From contig NZ_CP029078.1 in NCBI RefSeq assembly GCF_005222485.1, forward strand, positions 8,495,501-8,559,500: a stretch of DNA of 64,000 nucleotides, read 5' to 3'. Each line of letters begins with the position of its first letter. The first letter of the stretch is position 1. Source of the stretch: Streptomyces griseoviridis. Lineage in GTDB: Bacteria; Actinomycetota; Actinomycetes; Streptomycetales; Streptomycetaceae. The notes under the pieces are model-generated. The model worked only from the letters and a program-made list of their open reading frames with translations, did no database searches and was not told the DNA's origin. Below are positions 7,361 to 16,987 of this stretch, one piece after another. Both the position numbers and the translations under genes were made by a program.

Positions 7361-9712
7361 ATGCTGAAGGGCATGGAGCACGCGTCCGCCGCCGCGGCGA
7401 TCGTCGACACCCAGGGCACCGTCACCGGGTGGAGCGAGGGTGCCCGGCAGCTGACCGGACGCCTCGCCGCCGAGGCCGTCGGCCGCCCGGCCCTCGACCT
7501 GCTCGCCGTACCCCCGCCGCCGGACGCCCTGGCCACGCTGGCCGGCACTGTCGTGCTGCGCCACCGCGACGGCTCCCCGGTGGCGATCCCCGTGCGGGCC
7601 TGCCCCCTCCTCGACGCCGACGGCGGCCTCACCGGCTACGCGGTCACCGCCGACACCACCGCGGGACCCGAACCGACCGTCGCGGGACGGGCCTTCCAGC
7701 AGTCCTCCATGTCGTTCTCCGTCTTCGACACCCACCAGCGCTACCTCCGCCTCAACACCGTCGCCTGCCAGGTGATGGGCGTGCCCGAGGAGGCCCTGCT
7801 GGGGCGGCACTTCGCCGAGACCGTCGAGGAGGCCGCACCCAGCCAGGGCTTCCTCGACCATCTGCGGCAGGTCACCGAGACCGGTCTGCCGGTGCGCTAC
7901 GAGAGCTTCGCCGACGAACCCTCGGGCAACCGCGAACACGCCTGGAACATCGAGATGTGGCCGGTGCGCGACACCGCGGGCGAGCTGACCGGCGTCGCGC
8001 TCGCCGCCTTCGACTCCAGCGAGCAGTACCGGGCCAGGGAACGCCTCGCCGTCCTCAACGAGGCGGCCACCTCCATCGGCACCACCCTCGACGTCGTGCG
8101 CACCGCCGAGGAGTTCATCGACTTGCTGGTGCCCCGGTTCGCCGACTTCGCCAGCGTCGACCTCTTCGAATGGGTCCTCGGCGCCGAGGAACCCCCCGAC
8201 GCCGCGCCCCACGAGATCACCCTGCGCCGGGTCGCCCACGGCTCCGCCACCGACGGCATCCCGGAGGCGGCCGTGCCGCTCGGCGCGACCGACGTCCACC
8301 CGGCGTACTCCCCGCCCGCCCAGGCGCTGCGGCAGGGCCGGGCGGTGGTCAGCCAGGCCGGCGACCCCGACTTCGCGCGCTGGGTCGAGGAACGCAACGC
8401 GCGCGGCCCCGAGGGCAGTGGCCACCGCGCCGGCGTCCACTCGGTCATCGCCGTGCCGCTGCGGGCGCGCGGCACCACCCTGGGCGTCGCCGTCGGCGTA
8501 CGGATCGCCCAGCGGGACGACTACGCGGGCGACGACGCCGTCCTCGCCGAGGAGGTCGCCAGCCGGGCCGCCGTCTGCATCGACAACGCCCGCCGCTTCG
8601 CCCGCGAACGCTCCACCGCGCTGGCGATCCAGCACAGCCTGCTGCCCACGGGCCTCACCGGGCAGTCCGCCGTCGACGTCGCCCACCGCTATCTGCCGTC
8701 GGGCTCGCTCGCCGGGATCGGCGGCGACTGGTTCGACGTGATCCCGCTCTCCGGCAGCCGGGTCGCCCTGGTCGTCGGCGACGTCGTCGGCCACGGCATC
8801 ACCTCATCGGCCACCATGGGCCGGCTCTGCACGGCCGTGCGCACCCTGGCCGACGTGGACCTGCCCCCGGACGAACTCCTCACCCACCTGGACGACCTGG
8901 TCGCCCACCTCGCCTCGGGCGAGAGCGCCGAGGACGTCGCCGAACTCGGCGCCACCTGCCTCTACGCCGTCTACGACCCGGTCTCCCGCCGCCTCACCCT
9001 CGCCTCGGCCGGCCACCCCGCGCCCGTCGTCGTCCGCCCCGACGGCACCGTGCAGATCGTGCCCGTCACGGCGGGGCCGCCGCTCGGCGTCGGCGGACTG
9101 CCCTTCGAGGCGGTCGAGTTGGAGCTGCCCGAGGGCTCCGTCGTCGCCCTCTACACGGACGGTCTGATCGAGGGCCGGGACCGCGACGTCGACGACACCA
9201 CCGGCGCCCTGTGCCGCGCCCTCGCCACCCCCGCCGACAGCCTCGAGGACCTCTGCGACACCGTCCTCAAGGCCGTCCTGCCAGAGGAACCGGGCGACGA
9301 CGTGGCCCTGTTGGCGGCCCGCACCCGGGCGCTCGGCGCCGACCGGATCGCCACCTGGGACATCGCGCCCGACCCCGCCCAGGTGGCCACGGTCCGGCAG
9401 TCCGTCGGCGAGCAACTCACCCGCTGGGGACTGGAGGAGACCGCCTTCGTCACCGAACTCGTCGTCAGCGAACTGGTCACCAACGCGATCCGCTACGGGG
9501 CCCCGCCCGTCCAGCTGCGGCTGATCCGCGACCGCACCCTCATCTGCGAGGTCTCCGACGGCAGTTCGACCTCCCCGCACCTGCGCCGCGCCCACGCCTT
9601 CGACGAGGGCGGCCGCGGACTGCTCCTGGTGGCCCAGCTCACCCAGCGCTGGGGCAGCAGGCAGACCGGCAGCGGCAAGACCATCTGGTGCGAGCAGCCG
9701 CTGCCCGACTGA
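7361..9712 (+). CDS. PAS-PAS-GAF-PP2C phosphatase (RsbU type) with C-terminal anti-sigma-like ATPase
   Basis: A 783-residue cytoplasmic stress-signalling protein. Two PAS sensor domains (about 5-105 and 110-220) are followed by a GAF domain (about 230-420). The SpoIIE/RsbU PP2C phosphatase (about 430-650) has AIQHSLLPTGL, the metal-site motif GGDWFDVIPL with VGDVVGHG, LYTDGLIEGRD and GDDVALLAART. A GHKL ATPase of the RsbW type (about 665-783) shows ELVVSELVTNAIRYG and GRGLLLVAQL. Such fusions are abundant in Streptomyces and switch sigma-factor partners by phosphorylating or dephosphorylating anti-anti-sigma proteins. No partner gene is adjacent. The ATG at 7361 lacks a clear ribosome binding site; ATG 7373 is an alternative. 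Confidence 0.9.
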   Translation: MLKGMEHASAAAAIVDTQGTVTGWSEGARQLTGRLAAEAVGRPALDLLAVPPPPDALATLAGTVVLRHRDGSPVAIPVRACPLLDADGGLTGYAVTADTTAGPEPTVAGRAFQQSSMSFSVFDTHQRYLRLNTVACQVMGVPEEALLGRHFAETVEEAAPSQGFLDHLRQVTETGLPVRYESFADEPSGNREHAWNIEMWPVRDTAGELTGVALAAFDSSEQYRARERLAVLNEAATSIGTTLDVVRTAEEFIDLLVPRFADFASVDLFEWVLGAEEPPDAAPHEITLRRVAHGSATDGIPEAAVPLGATDVHPAYSPPAQALRQGRAVVSQAGDPDFARWVEERNARGPEGSGHRAGVHSVIAVPLRARGTTLGVAVGVRIAQRDDYAGDDAVLAEEVASRAAVCIDNARRFARERSTALAIQHSLLPTGLTGQSAVDVAHRYLPSGSLAGIGGDWFDVIPLSGSRVALVVGDVVGHGITSSATMGRLCTAVRTLADVDLPPDELLTHLDDLVAHLASGESAEDVAELGATCLYAVYDPVSRRLTLASAGHPAPVVVRPDGTVQIVPVTAGPPLGVGGLPFEAVELELPEGSVVALYTDGLIEGRDRDVDDTTGALCRALATPADSLEDLCDTVLKAVLPEEPGDDVALLAARTRALGADRIATWDIAPDPAQVATVRQSVGEQLTRWGLEETAFVTELVVSELVTNAIRYGAPPVQLRLIRDRTLICEVSDGSSTSPHLRRAHAFDEGGRGLLLVAQLTQRWGSRQTGSGKTIWCEQPLPD

Positions 9713-9730
9713 CCCTCGTCCAGGGCCCGT

Positions 9731-10561
9731 TCAGAACTCCTCGTGCGTCGCCGGGTCGCCGCCCAGCCGGCGCCGCGGCCGGTCGGCCACGGCCCGCAGC
9801 TGGGCCGGGGTCAGGTCGAAGCCGAACAGATCGAGATTGGCGCGCAGCCGCGCCGGGTCCGACGACTTCGGGATCGGCACCGCGCCCAGCTCCACGTGCC
9901 AGCGCAGCAGCACCTGAGCGGGCGTCACCCCGATCTCCTCGGCGACCGCGACGACCGCCGGATCGGTCAGCAGGCCCGAGCCCCGGCCCAGCGGGCTCCA
10001 ACTCTCGGTCACGACGCCCTTCGTGGAGTGGAAGGACCGCAACTCCTCCTGCGGCAGCATCGGATGCAGCTCGATCTGGTTCACCGCGGGCAGCACACCC
10101 GTCTCCTTCTCCAGCCGCTCCAGGTGCTCCACGGTGAAGTTGGAGACGCCGATCGACCGCACCAGACCGTCGTCCCGCAGCCGGATCATGGCCCGCCACG
10201 CGTCCACGTACCGGTCGACGCGGGGGAGCGGCCAGTGGATCAGGTAGAGGTCCACGTAGTCCAGGCCGAGCCGCCGTCGCGACGCCTCGAAGGAGGCGAG
10301 GGCCTCCTCGTAGCCGTGGTCGCGGCCGGGCAGCTTGGTGGTCACCACCAGCTCCTCGCGGGCCAGCCCGGAGCGCTCGATGCCGCGTCCGACGCCGGAC
10401 TCGTTGCGGTAGTTGGCGGCCGTGTCGACGAGTCGGTAGCCCGCGTCCAGGGCGTCCGCCACGGCGCGTTCCGCCTCGGCGTCGTCCATCGGCCAGGTGC
10501 CGAGGCCGACCGAGGGGATCGTGGTGCCGTCGTTGAGCTGGTGCGCAGGGATGTTGATCAC
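9731..10561 (-). CDS. Aldo/keto reductase (2,5-diketo-gluconate reductase-like)
   Basis: A 276-residue NADPH-dependent carbonyl reductase. The catalytic tetrad is visible: Asp46 and Tyr51 (VDTAANYRNE), Lys76 (TTKLPG) and His109 (LIHWPLP). The GTG at 10561 follows GAGGGAAAGG; longer frames upstream lack homology. It is convergent with the phosphatase gene and divergent from the TauD-type gene at 10666. Its substrate is not indicated by context. Confidence 0.9.
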   Translation of the reverse strand: MINIPAHQLNDGTTIPSVGLGTWPMDDAEAERAVADALDAGYRLVDTAANYRNESGVGRGIERSGLAREELVVTTKLPGRDHGYEEALASFEASRRRLGLDYVDLYLIHWPLPRVDRYVDAWRAMIRLRDDGLVRSIGVSNFTVEHLERLEKETGVLPAVNQIELHPMLPQEELRSFHSTKGVVTESWSPLGRGSGLLTDPAVVAVAEEIGVTPAQVLLRWHVELGAVPIPKSSDPARLRANLDLFGFDLTPAQLRAVADRPRRRLGGDPATHEEF

Positions 10562-10665
10562 GCTGGGGCCTTTCCCTCGACTCTGCACCGACGATGCTGA
10601 CACGATCGCGGAGGATCCGGGAAGCCTGACACCCAGGTGACCGAAGGACGACCGACGGAGCGGGT

Positions 10666-11631
10666 ATGACGACGGAGCGGGACGCGGCGGCCGGCGCGAC
10701 GGGGATCGAGGTGCGGCCGGTCGCCGGACACATCGGGGCCGAGATCACCGGCGTCGACCTGGCCGGGGATCTCGACGCCCCGGTGGTCGAGGAGATCAGG
10801 GCGGCGCTGCGGCGCTGGAAGGTGCTCTTCTTCCGCGGCCAGCGCCTCGACCACGCCGGACATGTCGCCTTCGCCCGCCGGTTCGGCGAGCCGGTGGTGC
10901 TCGGCCGCCGCGGCGGCGCCTCACCGGCCGGCTTCCCCGAGGTGGAGACCACCGCCGACCGCCTGGAGCTGGGCGGCCGGTTCGGCATGGAGCACGACGA
11001 GTGGCTGGCCCGCCGCCGGCACACCCTGCTGCGCGGCTGGCACTGCGACCACGGCGCCCGCGTCGACCCGCCCGCGGCGACGATCCTGCGCGCCGAGACC
11101 GTACCCCCCTACGGCGGCGACACGACCTGGTCCAACCTGGCCGCCGCCTACGCCGGACTCTCCGCACCGGTACGGGAGTTCGTCGACGGACTGCGGGCCG
11201 AGCACCGGCTCGGCGTGGGGTACCAGCCGAGGCCGGGCGACGACGCCTATCTGCGCCATCTCCTCGACCACCAGGTGGCCTCCGTGCACCCGTTGGTGCG
11301 GGTGCACCCCGAGACCGGCGAGCGGATCCTCTCCGTGAACGGCTACTACCTGGAGCACATCCGGGACGTCTCACGCCCGGAGAGCGCCGCCCTCCTCGAC
11401 CTGCTCCTGGAGCAGGCGACCCGCCCCGAGTACACGGTGCGCTTCCGCTGGGAGCCGGGCAGCGTCGCGTTCTGGGACAACCGGGCCACCATCCACCTCG
11501 CCCCCTCCGACAACGCCCACCTCGGCTTCCCCCGCACCATGCACCGGGTGATGCTCACCGGCGAGATCCCGGTCGGCGTCGACGGCAGGCCGTCCGAGCC
11601 GGTCACCGGCACCGCGCCGGGCCGCTGGTGA
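10666..11631 (+). CDS. TauD/TfdA-family Fe(II)/2-oxoglutarate dioxygenase
   Basis: A 321-residue protein with the iron-binding facial triad His126-x-Asp128 (GWHCDHG) and His277 (NRATIHLAP), and a downstream arginine (Arg290 or Arg294, FPRTMHRVM) for 2-oxoglutarate. The N-terminal FFRGQR and GGDTTWSN segments are characteristic of the TauD group, which hydroxylates taurine, alkylsulfates, aryloxyacetates and natural-product intermediates. No sulfonate transporter is nearby, so taurine use is not supported. It is convergent with the flavoenzyme gene only 4 bp away. Confidence 0.88.
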   Translation: MTTERDAAAGATGIEVRPVAGHIGAEITGVDLAGDLDAPVVEEIRAALRRWKVLFFRGQRLDHAGHVAFARRFGEPVVLGRRGGASPAGFPEVETTADRLELGGRFGMEHDEWLARRRHTLLRGWHCDHGARVDPPAATILRAETVPPYGGDTTWSNLAAAYAGLSAPVREFVDGLRAEHRLGVGYQPRPGDDAYLRHLLDHQVASVHPLVRVHPETGERILSVNGYYLEHIRDVSRPESAALLDLLLEQATRPEYTVRFRWEPGSVAFWDNRATIHLAPSDNAHLGFPRTMHRVMLTGEIPVGVDGRPSEPVTGTAPGRW

Positions 11632-11635
11632 CGCC

Positions 11636-12667
11636 TCAGCCCGCCGGGCTCCAGCCGAGCGCGGGTCCGAGCCGTCCGGCGATGTCGGTGAGGATCTGCA
11701 CGTAGTCCTCGTGGCCGAAGGTGAACGGCAGCGCGAACGCCACCTCGTCCACCTCGCGGAACCCGGCGTGCGCGCGCAGCCGTTCGGCGATCTCCTCCGA
11801 GGTGCCCACCAGGTCCGGCGCGAACAGCAGCCGGGCCGGGCCCTGCGGGGTGGCGGTGCGCGGCAGCCGCTCGGCCGCGTACGCCTCGTACCGCGCGCGC
11901 TGCTCGGGCGTGGCGGAGTCGGTCGGGATGACGACCAGGCCCTGGGAGACCCGGGCGGCGTCGCCGTCGGGGTGCCGCTCGCGGAAGGCGCGGATCTGGG
12001 ACGCCTGGATCGCGGCGAAGTCGTGCCCGCCCTCCTCCTCGCCCGCCGCCTTGACGACGCTGCTGGTCAGGAAGTTCATGCCGTGCTCGCCCGCCCAGCG
12101 GGCCGAACCGAGGCTGGCGCCGCCGTACCACAGGCGCCGGCCGAGACCGGGGGAGTGCGGCTGGACCCGGTGGGAGAACACCTCGAAGCCCTCGGTGCCG
12201 TCGAAGTCGCTGGCGCGCCCGCCCCGCACCAGGTCGAGCAGCCGCCGCACCCGCTCGTAGCTGAAGTCCTCGACGTCGGCGGTGTCCGGGTAGAGGGCCT
12301 CCTTGACGCGGTCGTAGTGCATCGGCGGGCCGACCGAGACGCCCGGGTTGATCCGCCCGCCGGACAGCACGTCGACCGTCGCCAGGTCCTCGGCGAGGCG
12401 CAGCGGGTTCTCCCAGCCGAGCGGGATGACGGCGGTGCCCAGCTCGATGCGGCGGGTGCGCTGCGAGGCCGCCGCCATCACGGCGACCGGCGAGGAGATG
12501 CCGTACTGGAGGTGGCGGTGGCGCAGCCAGGCGCTGTCGAAGCCGAGCCGCTCGCCCAGCTCGATGATCTCCAGAGTGGATTCGTGGCCCCGGCCGGGAT
12601 CGTGCTCGTCGAACAGCCCGATGGTCAGGAATCCCAGCTTGCGCAGCGGTCGTGAGGTGAGCGGCAC
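11636..12667 (-). CDS. Luciferase-like (LLM class) flavin-dependent oxidoreductase
   Basis: A 343-residue monooxygenase of the bacterial luciferase fold. It starts KLGFLTIGLFDEHDPG, then shows ELGERLGFDSAWLRHRH, the family block IELGTAVIPLGWENPLRLAEDLATVDVLSGGRI and VGTSEEIAERLR near the end. These enzymes use reduced FMN or F420 and oxygen. The GTG at 12667 follows GGAG at suitable spacing. It is probably transcribed alone or after the phosphoesterase gene 71 bp upstream. Substrate unknown. Confidence 0.88.
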   Translation of the reverse strand: MPLTSRPLRKLGFLTIGLFDEHDPGRGHESTLEIIELGERLGFDSAWLRHRHLQYGISSPVAVMAAASQRTRRIELGTAVIPLGWENPLRLAEDLATVDVLSGGRINPGVSVGPPMHYDRVKEALYPDTADVEDFSYERVRRLLDLVRGGRASDFDGTEGFEVFSHRVQPHSPGLGRRLWYGGASLGSARWAGEHGMNFLTSSVVKAAGEEEGGHDFAAIQASQIRAFRERHPDGDAARVSQGLVVIPTDSATPEQRARYEAYAAERLPRTATPQGPARLLFAPDLVGTSEEIAERLRAHAGFREVDEVAFALPFTFGHEDYVQILTDIAGRLGPALGWSPAG

Positions 12668-12738
12668 GGCGTCTCCATCGTCCACGGCCCCGCGGGGCCG
12701 TACACCAGTTCCCTCTCGATTGTCGCAGGTGGTGCCGG

Positions 12739-14250
12739 TCAGGGGGCGGGCGGCAGCGGAATGATGATCTCGTCCTCGACCGGCGGGCGCACCTCCTGGG
12801 CCCGGTTGCCGGTGGCCGCGTGGCAGCGCAGCGTGACCGCCTCCGGGGTGACGTCCAGGCGCAGGAAGGACTTGAAGAACGGCGGACGGTAGGTCACCGA
12901 GCCGGGCGAGAACAGCTGCGTGTAGATCTTGCGCACCGGGAGCCGGAAGCGGGCGGCGCGGTCCCGGCGTCCGCCGGCCCCCAGCAGGCTCGCCACCAGC
13001 CGCATCCGGCGCGTCACCCGTACCGGGCCGCCCGGGGCGCGGGTGGGCGTGATGCCGAGGCGTTCGGCGACGACGGCGGTGGCCTCGGCCTCGGTGAGCG
13101 CGAAGAAGCGGGGCATCCGCAGCCGGTGGCCGTAGAGCCGGGCGTAGAAGGCGAGGGAGTCGCCGCGCAGCGGGTAGCAGCGGAACTCCCGCTCGGTGAC
13201 CGCCGCGACGTCCACGTGCGGGATGGTGTGGGTGGCGTGCATGAACGCGCCGCCGCCTCCGGAGACCACGTACTGGACGGTGCGTCCGTCCATGTCGACC
13301 GGGTAGCGCTGGTAGTTGTGGATGTCGCCGCCGATGGCCGCGACGTAGTGGTGGTCGGCGTCGCGGACGATGTCGTCGACGGTGCCGCCGCCGTCGATCG
13401 GGCACGGGTGGTGCTCGCCGTCGACGTACAGCGGTGAGCCGGTGATCAGGATCTTCGGGCGGGGTCCCTTGGACACCTCGCGCAGCCAGGCGCCCTGTTC
13501 GGCGTCGAGGGTGCCGAGGAGTCCGGTGTCGATGCCGACGAGGCGGACGGGGCCTGCGTCGATGGCCCAGTAGGGGCCGGGCTGGACGGTGCGCTGCGCG
13601 TCGTCGGAGCGCAACTTCCGTGCCGCGTCGAGGCGTTGGCCGTCGTCCTGGCGGGGCCTGTGCCACAGCAGGGAGCGCAGCCAGGCGCGGGTCGGCGGGC
13701 GCGGGGCGGGTTCGGGGCCGAGCGGTGGGGCGTCGTCGCAGAAGACGCGCATGAAGGCGCCGAGGTCCTCGTACCAGTCGTGGTTGCCGGGTATCGCGTA
13801 CAGCGGCGCCGGGTAGTCCTGGTAGGGCCGGAAGAATTTGGTGTCGTAGTCGTCCGCGCTGCCGACCGGGTAGATGACGTCGCTGGCGATGACGGCGAAC
13901 TCGGTGCCCCGGGAGACGTCGAGGAAGCCGGGCACCACCGCGTACTGGGAGTCGCCGCCCTCGCCGGTGTCGCCGATGACCATGAACGAGAAGCGGTCGG
14001 GGACCTCGTGTCTGATCACCTTGTCCGCGGGCGCCCCCGCGGCCTCCCGCTGCGCCACCCAGCGGGCCCTGGTGCGGCCGGTGGGGTCGCCGAACAGGGA
14101 GGCGAGGACGCCGTTGCGGGCGGCCCACAGGGTGCGGGGGGCGAACCAGGAGATCTTCTCGACCCGGGGAGGCAACAGCCGCTGGTAGTCGCCCGGTTCG
14201 GCGGTGCCCCAGCCGGCGCCCTCGGCGGTATCGCGTGAGGAGTCAGACAC
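12739..14250 (-). CDS. Calcineurin-like metallophosphoesterase
   Basis: A 503-residue protein with the binuclear metal motifs GDTGEGGDS (about residue 92), SDVIYP, PGNHDWYE and GGDIHNYQRYPVD, in the order of the calcineurin phosphoesterase fold. It has no signal peptide or membrane segment, so it is probably cytoplasmic. The C-terminal 200 residues are an extension not recognised in detail. The start is a GTG at 14250. The 272-bp divergent region to the protease gene carries the direct repeat ACGGTCAACTC at 14266 and 14367. Substrate unknown. Confidence 0.82.
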   Translation of the reverse strand: MSDSSRDTAEGAGWGTAEPGDYQRLLPPRVEKISWFAPRTLWAARNGVLASLFGDPTGRTRARWVAQREAAGAPADKVIRHEVPDRFSFMVIGDTGEGGDSQYAVVPGFLDVSRGTEFAVIASDVIYPVGSADDYDTKFFRPYQDYPAPLYAIPGNHDWYEDLGAFMRVFCDDAPPLGPEPAPRPPTRAWLRSLLWHRPRQDDGQRLDAARKLRSDDAQRTVQPGPYWAIDAGPVRLVGIDTGLLGTLDAEQGAWLREVSKGPRPKILITGSPLYVDGEHHPCPIDGGGTVDDIVRDADHHYVAAIGGDIHNYQRYPVDMDGRTVQYVVSGGGGAFMHATHTIPHVDVAAVTEREFRCYPLRGDSLAFYARLYGHRLRMPRFFALTEAEATAVVAERLGITPTRAPGGPVRVTRRMRLVASLLGAGGRRDRAARFRLPVRKIYTQLFSPGSVTYRPPFFKSFLRLDVTPEAVTLRCHAATGNRAQEVRPPVEDEIIIPLPPAP

Positions 14251-14522
14251 CGGTTCACCGTAACAACGGTCAACTCCCCTGCGGACAGCGGGGATCGGTG
14301 GTGACCGGGGGTGGGCGGCGGGTACAGAGGGATAACCCTCGATTCCCCGAACCGCAGTGACATGCCACGGTCAACTCTGTCATTCTCCCAACCACCGCCC
14401 CACCCCCCACGCTCACGGCACAGTTCCACGGCCCCCGCACAGCTCGGCTCGTCCCGGTCAGTACACCCGGCTGCCCGGTCTGTCACCGGCCGCCCCACGC
14501 GGTCGTCGCAGGAGGAGAACGA

Positions 14523-16919
14523 GTGAGACGCAACCCCCGCAAGCGGACCGCGGCCGGAGCCCTGCTCTCCGCCGCGGCCCTCCTCGCCGTAGGCGTCCAG
14601 GCGGCCCCGGCCCAGGCCGCGCCCGCCGCCCCCCACCCCAGCCCGCTGCGCACCGGGGGCCTGGAGGCGAAGCTCACCCCGGCGCAGCGCGCCACGCTGC
14701 TCAGCGGCGCGACGGACGGCACGGCCGCGACGGCCCGCGCCATCGGCCTCGGCAGCCAGGAGAAGCTGGTCGTCAAGGACGTCGTCAAGGACAACGACGG
14801 TACCCTGCACACCCGTTACGAGCGGACCTACGCCGGGCTGCCCGTCCTCGGCGGCGACCTCATCGTGCACACCCCGCCCGCCGCCGAGGCGACCGGCACG
14901 GTCGGCGCCACCTTCAACGGCAGGCGGACCGTCAAGGTCGCGTCCACCACGGCGACCTACACCAAGGCGTCCGCGGAGACCAAGGCGCTCAAGGCCGCCG
15001 CCTCGCTCGACGCCGACCGGGCCACCGCCGACAGCGCCCGCAAGGTCGTCTGGGCCGGCAGCGGCACCCCGAAGCTCGCCTGGGAGACCGTGGTCGGCGG
15101 CTTCCAGGACGACGGCACCCCCAGTCAGCTGCACGTCGTCACGGACGCCACCAGCGGCGCGGAGCTGTACCGCTACCAGGCCGTCAAGTCGGGCACGGGC
15201 AACACCCAGTACAGCGGGACGGTCACCCTCAACACCACGCTCTCGGGCTCGACCTACCAGCTGTACGACACCACGCGCGGCGGCCACAAGACGTACAGCC
15301 TCAACAACGGCACCTCGGGCACCGGCACCCTGATGACGGACGCCGACGACGTCTGGGGCACCGGAGCGGGCTCCAACACCCAGACCGCGGGCGCGGACGC
15401 GGCCTACGGCGCCCAGACGACCTGGGACTTCTACAAGAACACCTTCGGGCGCAACGGCATCAAGAACAACGGTGTCGCCGCCTACTCCCGGGTCCATTAC
15501 AGCAGCAGCTACGTCAACGCCTTCTGGGACGACTCCTGCTTCTGCATGACCTACGGCGACGGCTCGGGCGGCACCCACGCGCTGACCTCGCTCGACGTGG
15601 CAGGCCACGAGATGAGCCACGGCGTCACCTCCAACACCGCCGGGCTCAACTACACAGGTGAGTCGGGCGGGTTGAACGAGGCGACCTCCGACATCTTCGG
15701 CACCGGCGTCGAGTTCTACGCCAACAACTCCTCCGACGTCGGCGACTACCTCATCGGCGAGAAGATCAACATCAACGGCGACGGCACGCCGCTGCGTTAC
15801 ATGGACAAGCCGAGCAAGGACGGCGCCTCGGCGGACAGTTGGTACTCGGGCGTCGGCAACCTCGACGTGCACTACTCATCGGGCCCGGCCAACCACATGT
15901 TCTATCTGCTCTCCGAGGGCAGCGGCACCAAGACCATCAACGGCGTCACCTACACCAGCAGCACCTCCGACGGTGTCGCGGTCGCCGGGATCGGCCGGGA
16001 CGCGGCCCTGCAGATCTGGTACAAGGCGCTGACGTCGTACATGACGTCCAGCACCACCTACGCCGGGGCCCGCACCGCCGCCCTGAACGCCGCCGCCGCG
16101 CTGTACGGCACCGGCTCCACGCAGTACGCGGGGGTCGGCAACGCGTTCGCCGGCATCAACGTCGGCAGCCACATCACCGTGCCGACCACCGGCGTCACGG
16201 TCACCAACCCGGGCAGCCAGTCCTCCACCGTCGGCACCGCGGTGAGCCTCCAGATCACGGCGAGCAGCAGCAACAGCGGTTCCCTGACCTACGCGGCGAG
16301 CGGCCTGCCGACCGGTCTGTCGATCAGCTCCGCCACCGGCGCGATCTCCGGCACCCCGACCACCGCGGGCACCTACAGCAGCACCGTCACGGTGACCGAC
16401 AGCACCGGCGCCACCGGCACCGCGTCCTTCACCTGGACGGTCTCGTCGAGCGGCGGCGGAGGCACCTGCACCTCGACGCAGCTCCTCGGCAACCAGGGCT
16501 TCGAGTCGGGCAACACCACCTGGACCGCCTCCAGCGGGGTCGTCACCAACTCCACCGGGCAGAGCGCGCACGGCGGTTCGTACTACGCCTGGCTCGACGG
16601 GTACGGCTCGACGCACACCGACACGCTCTCCCAGTCGGTGACCGTCCCGAGCGGCTGCAAGGCCACCTTCACCTTCTACCTGCACATCGACACCTCGGAG
16701 ACCACCACGAGCACCGCGTACGACAAGCTGACGGTCACCGCCGGTTCGACCACCCTGGCGACGTACTCGAACCTCAACGCCGCCTCCGGGTACACCCAGA
16801 AGTCCTTCGACCTGTCGTCCTTCGCGGGCTCGACCGTCGCCCTCAAGTTCTCGGGCGTCGAGGACTCCTCCCTCCAGACCAGCTTCGTCGTGGACGACAC
16901 CGCCGTGACGACCAGCTGA
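14523..16919 (+). CDS. Secreted M4-family neutral metalloprotease with Ig-like and C-terminal accessory domains
   Basis: A 798-residue thermolysin-type zinc protease. A signal peptide (about 1-34, ending AAPAQA) is followed by a propeptide of about 170 residues that keeps it inactive until secretion. The catalytic domain has HEMSH (362-366) and the third zinc ligand Glu386 in GLNEATSD. A putative Ig domain of the He_PIG type (about 557-645, GTAVSLQITASSS to GTPTTAGTY) and a C-terminal beta-sandwich with two cysteines (about 648-798, NQGFESGN to FVVDDT) probably bind surfaces or substrate. A GTG follows the perfect AGGAGGAG site. It is an exported nutrient-scavenging or developmental protease. 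Confidence 0.92.
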   Translation: MRRNPRKRTAAGALLSAAALLAVGVQAAPAQAAPAAPHPSPLRTGGLEAKLTPAQRATLLSGATDGTAATARAIGLGSQEKLVVKDVVKDNDGTLHTRYERTYAGLPVLGGDLIVHTPPAAEATGTVGATFNGRRTVKVASTTATYTKASAETKALKAAASLDADRATADSARKVVWAGSGTPKLAWETVVGGFQDDGTPSQLHVVTDATSGAELYRYQAVKSGTGNTQYSGTVTLNTTLSGSTYQLYDTTRGGHKTYSLNNGTSGTGTLMTDADDVWGTGAGSNTQTAGADAAYGAQTTWDFYKNTFGRNGIKNNGVAAYSRVHYSSSYVNAFWDDSCFCMTYGDGSGGTHALTSLDVAGHEMSHGVTSNTAGLNYTGESGGLNEATSDIFGTGVEFYANNSSDVGDYLIGEKININGDGTPLRYMDKPSKDGASADSWYSGVGNLDVHYSSGPANHMFYLLSEGSGTKTINGVTYTSSTSDGVAVAGIGRDAALQIWYKALTSYMTSSTTYAGARTAALNAAAALYGTGSTQYAGVGNAFAGINVGSHITVPTTGVTVTNPGSQSSTVGTAVSLQITASSSNSGSLTYAASGLPTGLSISSATGAISGTPTTAGTYSSTVTVTDSTGATGTASFTWTVSSSGGGGTCTSTQLLGNQGFESGNTTWTASSGVVTNSTGQSAHGGSYYAWLDGYGSTHTDTLSQSVTVPSGCKATFTFYLHIDTSETTTSTAYDKLTVTAGSTTLATYSNLNAASGYTQKSFDLSSFAGSTVALKFSGVEDSSLQTSFVVDDTAVTTS

Positions 16920-16935
16920 CCCACCGCATGACGAA

Positions 16936-16968
16936 GGGCCGCACCCCGTGTCGGACGGGGTGCGGCCC
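16936..16968. terminator. Bidirectional terminator between the protease and glucanase genes
   Basis: A perfect 14-bp stem (16936-16949 with 16955-16968) and 5-nt loop lie 16 bp after the protease stop and 19 bp before the end of the convergent glucanase gene. It can serve both strands. Confidence 0.85.
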
Positions 16969-16987
16969 TGCCGCCGTGCCGGGCCCG

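Noticed and set aside
7345..10137. A 930-codon plus-strand frame overlapping the PAS-GAF-PP2C gene
   Set aside because: Arg/Pro-rich shadow frame; the 7361 frame carries all recognisable domains.
14523..16919. M4 protease as the leader peptidase of the RiPP
   Set aside because: It is 31 kb away, has its own strong promoter context and is secreted; nothing links it to the precursor.
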